The translations under genes were made by a program, and so were the position numbers. The notes under the pieces are model-generated. The model had not been told where the DNA came from. It did not search any database and saw only the letters and a list, made by a program, of their open reading frames with translations. A DNA stretch of 64,000 nucleotides from JAOBAU01 sp034667465 (lineage in GTDB: Bacteria > Acidobacteriota > Thermoanaerobaculia > Gp7-AA8). The stretch covers positions 62,001 through 126,000 of the forward strand of contig JAXDJV010000025.1 of NCBI GenBank assembly GCA_034667465.1. Direction: 5' to 3'. The number at the start of each line of letters is the position of its first letter. The first letter of the stretch is position 1. Positions 49,743-57,890 of the stretch are shown here, in pieces.

Positions 49743-49768
49743 GCGTCCGGTCTTACGGAGGGTTTCTC

Positions 49769-50239
49769 ATGGGTTTCGGAGTTACGTTCGTCGCGATCGT
49801 TTCGATGATCGGTTTTTATGCGATGGTCGCGATCGTCATCACGGCGATCACGCGTTCGCAGCAGCGCCGCGCGGAATTGCAGTCCGAGGTGCAGACGAAG
49901 TTAATCGATCGATTCGGGACTGCGCCGGAGTTGATCGATTTCCTGCAGTCGGATGCCGGACATCAGTTCGTCGAAGGCTTCCATAACGCACCGCGTTATG
50001 CCGTGCGCGAGAAGATCCTCAGCGGTCTGCGCCGCGGCATCATCACCACGCTGCTCGGCCTCGGCTTCCTCGCCATCTTCGCGGCCGACATTCGCGACAA
50101 CCAGGGCTTCATCTATCCCGGCTGTCTCATCCTCGCGCTCGGCCTCGGCTTCTTCCTCTCGACCTTCGTGTCGATGAAACTCTCCCACTCCTGGGGACTG
50201 ATCGACGATCGTCGCGATCCGGCAGAGAATCGTTCGTAA
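49769..50239 (+). CDS. Membrane protein of unknown function
   Basis: A 156-aa protein with an N-terminal transmembrane helix (residues 3-27), a soluble helical part (SEVQTKLIDRFGTAPELIDFLQSDAG) and two more hydrophobic segments (about residues 90-108 and 113-130). The layout resembles proteins that accompany ECF sigma factors, one of which follows 84 nt downstream. The start has GGAGGGTTTCTC just upstream. No known family is assigned. Confidence 0.75.
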   Translation: MGFGVTFVAIVSMIGFYAMVAIVITAITRSQQRRAELQSEVQTKLIDRFGTAPELIDFLQSDAGHQFVEGFHNAPRYAVREKILSGLRRGIITTLLGLGFLAIFAADIRDNQGFIYPGCLILALGLGFFLSTFVSMKLSHSWGLIDDRRDPAENRS

Positions 50240-50323
50240 GAAAGAGTCCGTCCGATGGCCGCATTCGCGCTCGAAGCGCACTTTCCTCTCGCAAAACCGT
50301 CACGCCGAAAACCGGATCACCCG

Positions 50324-50821
50324 ATGAACGAGGCGAAATTCGAAGCGTTGTACCGCCGGACCGCAGGCAAGGTCTGGTCGTACCTCTTCCGCCTCACCGG
50401 TGACGCGGCGACGGCCGACGATCTGCTGCAGAAGACGTTCTTTCGCGTGCTGCGCAGCAATCCGGTCGTCGTCGACGACGAGCATCTTCGCCGCTACATC
50501 TACAAGACGGCGACGAACCTGGCGTTCGATCACTTTCGCGAAACGAAACGCGATCGCGCGTATGCGGCTGCCACTCCGCGCAACGACATCCGGCCCGAAA
50601 GTGCGGAGCTGCGCCACGACATGATGCGCGTCTTCGCGGAGCTCAAGCCGCAGGAGCGCGCGCTGCTCTGGCTCGCGCACGTCGAGGAATCGAATCATGA
50701 CGAGATCGCCGACACGCTCGGCGTGAAATCGAAGAGCGTTCGCGTGTTGCTGTTCCGCGCGCGCAAACGGCTCGGCGAACTGCTTGCCAAGAAAGGTCTC
50801 GCACCGGAGGTGACGCGATGA
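50324..50821 (+). CDS. ECF-type RNA polymerase sigma factor
   Basis: A 165-aa sigma factor. Region 2 (YLFRLTGDAATADDLLQKTFFRVLR) and region 4 (HVEESNHDEIADTLGVKSKSVRVLLFRARKRL, a helix-turn-helix that reads the -35 element) are both seen. ECF sigmas switch on envelope or stress genes when released from a partner. It overlaps the following gene by 4 nt, so that membrane protein is the likely partner. The target promoters cannot be deduced from the sequence alone. Confidence 0.92.
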   Translation: MNEAKFEALYRRTAGKVWSYLFRLTGDAATADDLLQKTFFRVLRSNPVVVDDEHLRRYIYKTATNLAFDHFRETKRDRAYAAATPRNDIRPESAELRHDMMRVFAELKPQERALLWLAHVEESNHDEIADTLGVKSKSVRVLLFRARKRLGELLAKKGLAPEVTR

Positions 50822-51246
50822 CGAACGAGTGCGTTTGCGGACTGCCGACGTGCGATGAATGCTCCGCGGCCGCGGCTGCCGGGGCGTGGATGCAGCACTT
50901 CGCAGGAATCGACGATCGCGAGCACATTCTCCCGAGCCCCGCCATCGTCTGGCTGAAAGCGCAGTTGCTGCAACAGACGCGCACCGTCGACCGCGCCGCG
51001 CGGCCGATGACGATCGTGCAGACGTCGGCCTACGTCTTCGTCGCCGCGTGCTGGACGATGCTCCTGTCGTGGAAGTGGGATGCGATCGTCGCGTGGGCGA
51101 ACACACTCAGGCCGTCACACTTCCTGATGACCGCGACCGGCGGCTCCAACGCGGCGTCGCTGACGCTGACGTTCTTCATGGTCGTCGCGCTGCTGTCGTC
51201 AGCGACGGTGATGCTCGCGCTGCACACGATCCTCGCGGAGGATTAG
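50818..51246 (+). CDS. Putative membrane-bound anti-sigma-like partner
   Basis: A 142-aa protein. The N-terminus has a dense Cys cluster, CVCGLPTCDEC (C-x1-C-x4-C-x2-C), suited to metal binding. A soluble helical region and two transmembrane segments (about residues 67-90 and 110-137) follow. It lacks the usual HxxxCxxC zinc-anti-sigma motif. The 4-nt overlap with the ECF sigma gene makes a regulatory partnership likely. This is inference; it is not a recognised family. Confidence 0.72.
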   Translation: MTNECVCGLPTCDECSAAAAAGAWMQHFAGIDDREHILPSPAIVWLKAQLLQQTRTVDRAARPMTIVQTSAYVFVAACWTMLLSWKWDAIVAWANTLRPSHFLMTATGGSNAASLTLTFFMVVALLSSATVMLALHTILAED

Positions 51247-51983
51247 CGGCTCGCCCACAACAACACGCGCTTGTACGTGTAAAAGTACGGCCGCCGATCG
51301 CCGAGCACTTCGAGCAGCCGCGCCGTGTACTCCTGAACAAACTCCGCGTAGCGATCGCCGAGGCGGCGCTGATAGTCGGTCAGCAGCGTTCCCTTCACCC
51401 ACTCGACGACGCCGTGCGTCTCATCGAGCAGATGTCCGTAGATCTGCAGCCGGACGTGCTGCCGCGCAAACCCGAGCTCGTGCAGCAACTCCGCGTAACG
51501 CGCAACCGGCAGCACGTCGTGCACGCGCGGCGCGATGCCGAACGAACGCTCCGCAACTTCACCGGCAATACGATGCGATGCGTGATCGTCATTCGCCGGC
51601 ATCTGCACCGCGAGTTGTCCGCCTTCGTTGAGAAGCGTCGCCAGTCGCGCGAAGAGCGTCTCGTGATTCGGCACCCAGTGCAACGCGGCATTCGAGAAGA
51701 TGAGATCGAAAAGCACATCGCACGTGAACGTCTCGATGTTCGCGCGCTCGAAACGCAGGCCGTCCGCGGCCGGCGCTTTGGCAAGCATCGACTCCGAGCT
51801 GTCGATGCCGAGCGTTTCCGCGGCGCCGAGCTTTTCGTGCAGCTGACGCGTCAGCTCGCCGGTGCCGCATCCGAGATCGACGACCCGCATCGCCGGCCGC
51901 TTCTCGACCAGCGATGTGAGATCGTGGAACGGCTGCGCGCGCTCGGCGCGGAACCGTTCGTATTGATCGGGGTTCCAGCTCAA
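51243..51983 (-). CDS. SAM-dependent methyltransferase (Tam-like)
   Basis: A 246-aa class I methyltransferase resembling trans-aconitate 2-methyltransferase. The SAM-binding VVDLGCGTGELT is near residue 32, with GIDSSESML and LDLIFSNAALHWVPNHETLF-like text (DLIFSNAALHWVPNH) next. The start is probably TTG 51983 (LSWNPDQYERF, like Tam N-termini). It overlaps the M14 stop by 4 nt as TTGA. A longer in-frame reading to 52052 adds residues not seen in the family. The substrate is uncertain. Confidence 0.86.
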   Translation of the reverse strand: MSWNPDQYERFRAERAQPFHDLTSLVEKRPAMRVVDLGCGTGELTRQLHEKLGAAETLGIDSSESMLAKAPAADGLRFERANIETFTCDVLFDLIFSNAALHWVPNHETLFARLATLLNEGGQLAVQMPANDDHASHRIAGEVAERSFGIAPRVHDVLPVARYAELLHELGFARQHVRLQIYGHLLDETHGVVEWVKGTLLTDYQRRLGDRYAEFVQEYTARLLEVLGDRRPYFYTYKRVLLWASR

Positions 51984-54682
51984 CGCAGATGATCCCAGTT
52001 CATGATCGCGTTCATGATCAGCGCGTACGAGCCCTGCGTGTTGTGGCGCCACATCGGATTGTTCGCGAACAACAGAATGTGTCCTTTGCCGCGCGGCGCG
52101 TCGATCACGACCGGCTTGCCGGCGATCTCGTCGCCGCCTTCGAGCATGCCGCTCATCAGCAGCTGATCGGCCTTCTTCGCGAACGCCACCACAACCCGCG
52201 GCCGATCCTCGGCGCGCGGCATGTACGGCTCGAAGTTGTACGGCGCATCTTCGGGAACGCGGAACCCTTCCTCGCCCGGCGCAGCCGTACCGCGATCGGG
52301 AAGCGGAACGTATGCGCGTCCCTGCGGCACATCGGGATCGTTCTTTCCGCCGCGGCCGCTCGCGCGTGACTCGCTCGTCGATTCATCGCGCACGCCGACT
52401 TTGAAGACCGGCGAGCCGGCGAAGTAAATCGGCAGCGTGTCGTCGTAGCCGGCGGCGATCGGCGATTTCCTGTCGACGATCTCCGCGGAGACAATCGTGC
52501 CGGGCGCTTTCAGTTTGTTCGTATCGACGATCGTCACCCAGCGCGCGAGGCCGTACGTCACCGCCCACTCCGACGTGTCGCGCGCGGTGATGAGGAGTCC
52601 GCCGTCTTCGACGAATTGCTGCAGCGAGGCGACGCCGCTCATGCCGAGGCCGGGGCGCATGTCGTCGGTTTCATCGACGCCGAGGTTCGGCGTGAGTGCG
52701 GTCTTTTTCCAGGGAAGCGGAGGACCGGGCGGCATTCCGTTGACGATTTCCTGCGGCGAGTTGCCGCCGCTCGGCGGAAAGACGATCACGTCGAACTGCT
52801 CGCGCAGATTTTGCGTGCGGCTCACGTACTGCGTCGAGATGTACTTGTACGGGATGTTCATCGAATCGAAGGCGATGCGATACCACCCCTCGTCCTGCGT
52901 GCGCAGCCACGTGTGCAGGATGGCGATGCGCGGCAACTTGGCGCCGGACGCCTTCGCGTTTGCCCACCACTGCTTCGCGAATTCGACGTCGGCGTTGTTC
53001 GTGGCACCCGCAATGGGATTTCGCGCGCCGTCCCACTCATGCATCGCAACTTTCAGCACGTCAGCGTTCTGCACGCGCTTCACATCGACGTTCTTCAGAT
53101 AGCTGAGCGTCCAGCCGGTGTCGTCGTACACCTTCTCATCGGAGCGAACGAACTGCACGTCGAGCAGCGTGTCGGCGAGCCGGCTGTACGGCTGATCCAT
53201 CCGAACGATGTAGCTTCCTTTCGGAAACGCGATCGCCGCCGGCGGCTCGACCGGTGTCTTCGCATTTGGAACGGGCGGAGCCGGCGGCGGCCAGTTCGTC
53301 TTCATCGTGAACGGTGCATCGGCGACCTGCACCTCGACGCCGTGCGTGCGCAGCGTCGACAGCAAATCGAAGAGCTGTCCCTGACGTTTCTGCGCGCCGT
53401 CGAACACGTACGCGTACGGTCCTTCGTTCGCCGCCTTCGCGATCGAACGCTTGCCGAGGAGGTAGAACTGCTCGAGGAAATGGCGGCGATTTTCCGCCAT
53501 GTCGGTGAGCGCGAAAAGCAGCGCGCTCTGCTGATAGTTGACGTTGTTGCGAAGCGACCAGCGCACCTGCGGCAGCGGCGGATTCGGACGGAACCACTGC
53601 CGGTCGCTGGCGCCGCGCACGACGCGGTTCTCAGTCGTCGGCCAGCGATTTCCGAACGTCTCGTAGAACCGGCCGATGGTGTTGTGTCCCATGCCGATCC
53701 AGAACATGTAGTTCGGCGCCCACCCGTCGTAGAACCCGTGCGTCCACGCGCCCGGCAGGCCGCGCTGCGTCAGCTCGCCGACTTCGTGATACGCCATCCG
53801 ATGCCACTCATCGATCATCACCGGATCGAGCGACGCGTTGTACGGACCGGTGCCGGTGGAGATGTAGATGAACGGCACCGACTCGTGCAGGTCGTGAATC
53901 ACCTGCGGATGAAAATCGAAATACGCGCGCATGACGTTGCGCGACAGATTCAGCGCGAGGCCGATGTTGTCGCGGTTGTTGTCGTGCGCGACGTAGTGAC
54001 CCCAGTAAACGAGCGGCGGCGTGGGAACGCTCGGATTCGCTTTGCGATAGTTCCAGAGATCGACCATCCGATCGCGGCCGTCGACTTCGAGCACCGGCGT
54101 GATGAGGACGATGACGTTTTCGCGAATCGATTTGATGCGCGGCGAATCTTCCACCGCCAGCCGGTACGCGAGCTCCATCAGCATTTCCGGCGAGCCGGTC
54201 TCCGGCGAATGCATCGCGCCGGTCGCGTAGTACATCGGCTTGCCGGTTTCGATGAGCGCGCGCGCCGCGTCATCGGTCAGCGTTCGCGGATCGGAGAGGC
54301 GGCGCGTGATGTTTTTGTACTTGTCGAGATTCGCGATCGTCTCTTCGTTCGAAACGGCGACGACGATCATCTCGCGCCCTTCTTCACTCTTCCCGATCGA
54401 GAAGACTTTCACGCGCGGCGACGCCGTTTCGAGCGCCCGCATATACCGATACACGTCCTCGGCATACGTCAAATACCCCTCGGCGCCGGCGACATGGCCG
54501 AAGAACTTCAGCGGCGTCGGAATGGTGGCCGACGCGGGAAGATGATCGACGAGCTCCGTCGTGAATTGCGCTCCGGTCGTGAACTGTTTGATCTGCGCGG
54601 TGTAGTCGGCGTCGGGAGCCTGCTGGGCGAAACCAGGAATGGCGAGGAGCAGGGCGACGACGATGAAGAGCGAACGATTCAT
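51980..54682 (-). CDS. Secreted M14-family zinc carboxypeptidase
   Basis: A 900-aa exported protein. A signal peptide (residues 1-20, FIVVALLLAIPGFA) precedes the M14 carboxypeptidase domain. The HxxE zinc pair occurs in MHSPETGSPE and a further His in HDLHESVPF. A large C-terminal part of about 450 residues follows, with a GAT-like or Ig-like region and no transmembrane segment. Large M14 proteins of this type are common in Acidobacteriota-like genomes. It starts 38 nt from the divergent gene at 54721. Confidence 0.9.
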   Translation of the reverse strand: MNRSLFIVVALLLAIPGFAQQAPDADYTAQIKQFTTGAQFTTELVDHLPASATIPTPLKFFGHVAGAEGYLTYAEDVYRYMRALETASPRVKVFSIGKSEEGREMIVVAVSNEETIANLDKYKNITRRLSDPRTLTDDAARALIETGKPMYYATGAMHSPETGSPEMLMELAYRLAVEDSPRIKSIRENVIVLITPVLEVDGRDRMVDLWNYRKANPSVPTPPLVYWGHYVAHDNNRDNIGLALNLSRNVMRAYFDFHPQVIHDLHESVPFIYISTGTGPYNASLDPVMIDEWHRMAYHEVGELTQRGLPGAWTHGFYDGWAPNYMFWIGMGHNTIGRFYETFGNRWPTTENRVVRGASDRQWFRPNPPLPQVRWSLRNNVNYQQSALLFALTDMAENRRHFLEQFYLLGKRSIAKAANEGPYAYVFDGAQKRQGQLFDLLSTLRTHGVEVQVADAPFTMKTNWPPPAPPVPNAKTPVEPPAAIAFPKGSYIVRMDQPYSRLADTLLDVQFVRSDEKVYDDTGWTLSYLKNVDVKRVQNADVLKVAMHEWDGARNPIAGATNNADVEFAKQWWANAKASGAKLPRIAILHTWLRTQDEGWYRIAFDSMNIPYKYISTQYVSRTQNLREQFDVIVFPPSGGNSPQEIVNGMPPGPPLPWKKTALTPNLGVDETDDMRPGLGMSGVASLQQFVEDGGLLITARDTSEWAVTYGLARWVTIVDTNKLKAPGTIVSAEIVDRKSPIAAGYDDTLPIYFAGSPVFKVGVRDESTSESRASGRGGKNDPDVPQGRAYVPLPDRGTAAPGEEGFRVPEDAPYNFEPYMPRAEDRPRVVVAFAKKADQLLMSGMLEGGDEIAGKPVVIDAPRGKGHILLFANNPMWRHNTQGSYALIMNAIMNWDHLR

Positions 54683-54720
54683 CCGATGAAGTCCTCCGTT
54701 GCGGCGCGTATCGTATAACC

Positions 54721-56889
54721 GTGACGTTCACGCTTGCCGCCGCTCTCGCCGCCACGCTTTGCACGTGGAAGCCGGCGTCGACCGGTAATCCGATCGATCG
54801 ATTCTTCAGCTCCGCGAAGGTCGAATGTCAGGAGGCGAAAGCGGGCTCGGTGGCGCGCGATCGCGTGAACATCTTCGTGCGCGGCGACGATCGAATCGGC
54901 ATCGACGTCGCGCTGACGAATCGCGTCGATGAAGAAGCGCTGCAGCGAATGATCGAGCGCGCGCGGCAGGCGGCGCGCGAGAAAGTGAATGGCCTTGCGG
55001 ATGGCGATGCGCTCTACGCGTACGTTCCTGAAACCGCGGTCGCGATTCCGCTCGTCGTCAGCGATGGCGCTGCATTCGTGCCGGTGGAGACGACGTTCAT
55101 CCTGATCGCCGCGTCGCCGAAAGGAATCATCACCGGCGTGTCGGCGCCCTCTCGTTCCGATACGCCCGACATCACGCTCACCAAACGCGCATTCATCGGC
55201 TGGCTCCAGACGAAGCTGCCGAAAACCGGCGCGCCGAAGTCTCCGCCAATCGTCATGCTCGATGGCAAACACAAACCGGATGCAGCGCTGAAACTCGAAG
55301 CGTCACCGCTGATCATTTTTCGCGATGCCAGCGACGGCAAACACGAGCTGACGCTGCGCGGCGACAGCTGGAAGACGCAGACGATCGCGCTCGAGTCAAA
55401 AGAGATCACCGTGATGAAGGAGCCGATCGTCGCGACCCCCTCGCGCAATCTGACCATTCGTTGGACGCTGCTCAACGATCCCGCGACGCTCGCGCCGAAA
55501 GAAGAAGCGTGCGACGTGCCGGCGGCGAAGATCACCGGTCCGATGACGATGACGCTGCTCGACTGTCCCGGCATGCTGCCGAACGCGTGGTACATGAGCG
55601 TCGATCGCCGCAAATGCCGTGACGCCGCGACGGTCACGCTTCCCGACGATCAGCGGCACGGCCGCACGGAGCTGCACGATCTCGCCAGCGGTCCGTACCT
55701 GCTCCGCTTCTCGCACGAGAAGCTTCCCGATCTCTGGCAGAGCATCATCGTTCCCGACGATCGCGACGGCGATATCGCGGCGAACGTCGAGTACTTTCGA
55801 CTGTTCGGCACGATCACGCGCGGCGGGAAGGCGGTTCGCGCGAACCTCGCGGTCAGTGGAGGCGAAACCGTTTCTGATGCAGACGGCAAGTACGAGGTGA
55901 CGATCACGGACTCGCGCATCGGCAACATGGTGACCGTCATTCCGTGCGATACGGAGCAGGAGTACAGGCATATCAACGATGAACGGCCGCCGGCGAACAG
56001 CCGATTCGATATCGACATCCCGCAAAACGTGCTGACGATCGATGTCGTCGACGACGCGGACGGAAAACCGATTCCGAAGGCGCACGTGTCGTTCGGTCTG
56101 GTGATGAATGGAAAAGAGGGCGAGGACGGAGGTGCGTGGTACGCCGCCAGCGCCGATTCCACTGACGACAACGGCCGCACGATCGTCAAGCAAACGGACA
56201 AAGATCACAAGGTTCTCGTCTGCGCGAACCGGGATGACTACGAAAGAAAGTGCGCCGATCCGTTCCGCTTCGAGGAGCAGGCCGAAGTCGGGATTCGTCT
56301 CGCGCTGAAGAAGTTAGTGCTGCATCAGGGCAGCGTGCATGTGGCGGGTCCGATCGATACCGGCATGATCCTCTGGCACACACGCGATGGCGTGCAGATC
56401 GAACAATCGCGAACGAAAGAAGACGGCACCTTCACGTACTCGAAACCGCACCCGCCCGGAACGATCGTTTCGTTCATCTCGTCATCGCATCCGCTCTACG
56501 TGTTTTTGCAGCCGCTCGTCAACGACGCGCAGCCGTTTGAATTCGCGCTTCCGTCCGCGCCGGTTCGCAGCTTCGAAGTCGTGCTCGACGAGGCTGCGAC
56601 CGCACCGAACGTCTTCTTTACGCTGGCGCTCGGCGATCTGACGATTCCGATGCTCACCCTGTCGTCATACGGTCCGCGACACGGAACGCGCAACTCGATT
56701 CGAAAGGGAGGAACGGCGGTCGTGCGCGACATTCTCGAGACGGCGCCGATCTCCGTCGTCGTCATCTCGATGCCGTTCTTCGAAGCGAACAACGTCGCCG
56801 GCCGCGACCTCGCCCTCGTTCCCGCTGCCGGCTCACTTCCGCGTTATCGGCTCGGCAACGAATCGCGCATCACTGTGCACGATCACTGA
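54721..56889 (+). CDS. Secreted protein with carboxypeptidase-regulatory-like domains
   Basis: A 722-aa exported protein with a short signal-like N-terminus (FTLAAALAATLCT) from a GTG start. Transthyretin-like Ig domains recur at about residues 350-400 (FRLFGTITRGGKAVRANLAVSG, then DADGKYEVTITD) and around 430 (TIDVVDDADGKPIPKAHVSFG). A later segment (HQGSVHVAGPIDTGM) may be a third. No catalytic motif is recognised. It has no Cys-rich partner, unlike its two relatives. Its end overlaps the convergent TetR regulator by 20 nt. Confidence 0.82.
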   Translation: MTFTLAAALAATLCTWKPASTGNPIDRFFSSAKVECQEAKAGSVARDRVNIFVRGDDRIGIDVALTNRVDEEALQRMIERARQAAREKVNGLADGDALYAYVPETAVAIPLVVSDGAAFVPVETTFILIAASPKGIITGVSAPSRSDTPDITLTKRAFIGWLQTKLPKTGAPKSPPIVMLDGKHKPDAALKLEASPLIIFRDASDGKHELTLRGDSWKTQTIALESKEITVMKEPIVATPSRNLTIRWTLLNDPATLAPKEEACDVPAAKITGPMTMTLLDCPGMLPNAWYMSVDRRKCRDAATVTLPDDQRHGRTELHDLASGPYLLRFSHEKLPDLWQSIIVPDDRDGDIAANVEYFRLFGTITRGGKAVRANLAVSGGETVSDADGKYEVTITDSRIGNMVTVIPCDTEQEYRHINDERPPANSRFDIDIPQNVLTIDVVDDADGKPIPKAHVSFGLVMNGKEGEDGGAWYAASADSTDDNGRTIVKQTDKDHKVLVCANRDDYERKCADPFRFEEQAEVGIRLALKKLVLHQGSVHVAGPIDTGMILWHTRDGVQIEQSRTKEDGTFTYSKPHPPGTIVSFISSSHPLYVFLQPLVNDAQPFEFALPSAPVRSFEVVLDEAATAPNVFFTLALGDLTIPMLTLSSYGPRHGTRNSIRKGGTAVVRDILETAPISVVVISMPFFEANNVAGRDLALVPAAGSLPRYRLGNESRITVHDH

Positions 56890-57490
56890 TCCCGTTGCGG
56901 ACCATATCGGCGATCTCGAGCACCATCTGCGACGACTCTTTCCCGAACGGCTGCGGCACGTTGAAGAGAATCTCGAGCATGAAGTAGTTGAAGAAGAGCC
57001 GCGTCGTCAACAGCAGCGCCGAGACCGGCGAGACGCCCGGCCGCAGCTTCGACTGAATCGCTTCCACCTCACCCTGCTCGTCAACAAATCTCGCGAAGCG
57101 CTGCGACATCTCGCTGTAAAACTTTCGAATGTGCGTGCCGTCGAATTCGATGACGTCGACGTAAATCAGCGCCATGTACTGGCGATATTCGCCGACACTG
57201 TCGCGCGCCGCGAAGCCCAGTTGCTCGATGTTTTCCGGAAAGCTGGTGGTCCGCAGCACGCGATTGAACGGGAAGTGCTTCGTCTCCGTGATCGCCCAGT
57301 ACTCATCGAGCAGCGTCCGGAAGATCGATTCCTTGTCGGGAAAGTGGTGATAGACGCTGCCGGTCGAAACGTGCGCCGCGTCGGCGATCTCGCGGACACT
57401 CGTCGCACCATAACCGCGATGTGAAAAAAGCTGCAGCGCAACGTCGAGCAACAGACGCCGGCTCCTCTCCGATTTTTCCTCTCGCTGCAT
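56870..57490 (-). CDS. TetR/AcrR-family transcriptional regulator
   Basis: A 206-aa repressor. The N-terminal helix-turn-helix is plain (GYGATSVREIADAAHVSTGSVYHHF, about residues 26-50). The C-terminal ligand domain is helical and includes MALIYVDVIEFDGTHI. It is the last gene of the strand group Cys-rich peptide, regulatory-like protein, PDZ protein, TetR, lying 37 nt after the PDZ gene. The ligand is unknown, but the grouping suggests it controls those secreted proteins. Confidence 0.9.
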   Translation of the reverse strand: MQREEKSERSRRLLLDVALQLFSHRGYGATSVREIADAAHVSTGSVYHHFPDKESIFRTLLDEYWAITETKHFPFNRVLRTTSFPENIEQLGFAARDSVGEYRQYMALIYVDVIEFDGTHIRKFYSEMSQRFARFVDEQGEVEAIQSKLRPGVSPVSALLLTTRLFFNYFMLEILFNVPQPFGKESSQMVLEIADMVRNGISDRAQ

Positions 57491-57527
57491 GCGCCTCGAC
57501 GCAGGCTACGCGGAGGCGCGCGACGGG

Positions 57528-57890
57528 TCAAACTTTGGTTGATGTGGCGACGATCAGCACGTCGCGCTCGACGTCGCCGCGCCGCACACGCAGACGGACG
57601 CGCTGTCCCGGCGTGACGTTGCGAAACCACTCCGCCACTTCGTCCTGCGTCCGGAATTGCAGCGGCCGTCCGTTCACGTGCGTGACGAGATCGCGCGCCA
57701 CGAGCCCGGCACGCGCCGCCGGTCCGTTCGGCGCAACGCTGCAGAGCTGCATCCACCCGCGCGCGACCTTTCCGTGTTCGAGCGTGACGCGATAAGTGAA
57801 CGCGAGTCCGAACCAGCCAGGCGTTCGCTGCGCGGCAATCACGGAGGTCGCGACGAACAACAACAGGACGATAGTCCTAACGCGTGACAT
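57528..57890 (-). CDS. Secreted PDZ-domain protein
   Basis: A 120-aa exported protein. A signal peptide (residues 1-20, RTIVLLLFVATSVIAA) is followed by one PDZ domain (about residues 30-115). The carboxylate-binding loop region is WFGLAF, and the VAPNGPAARAGLVARDLVTHVNG segment is the typical PDZ core. No protease domain is attached. It overlaps the upstream regulatory-like gene by 14 nt. It may bind the C-terminus of an exported neighbour. Confidence 0.84.
   Translation of the reverse strand: MSRVRTIVLLLFVATSVIAAQRTPGWFGLAFTYRVTLEHGKVARGWMQLCSVAPNGPAARAGLVARDLVTHVNGRPLQFRTQDEVAEWFRNVTPGQRVRLRVRRGDVERDVLIVATSTKV

Noticed and set aside
52616..54718. A 700-codon plus-strand frame opposite the M14 carboxypeptidase
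   Set aside because: It is antisense to an obvious protease and is compositionally biased; no supporting motif.
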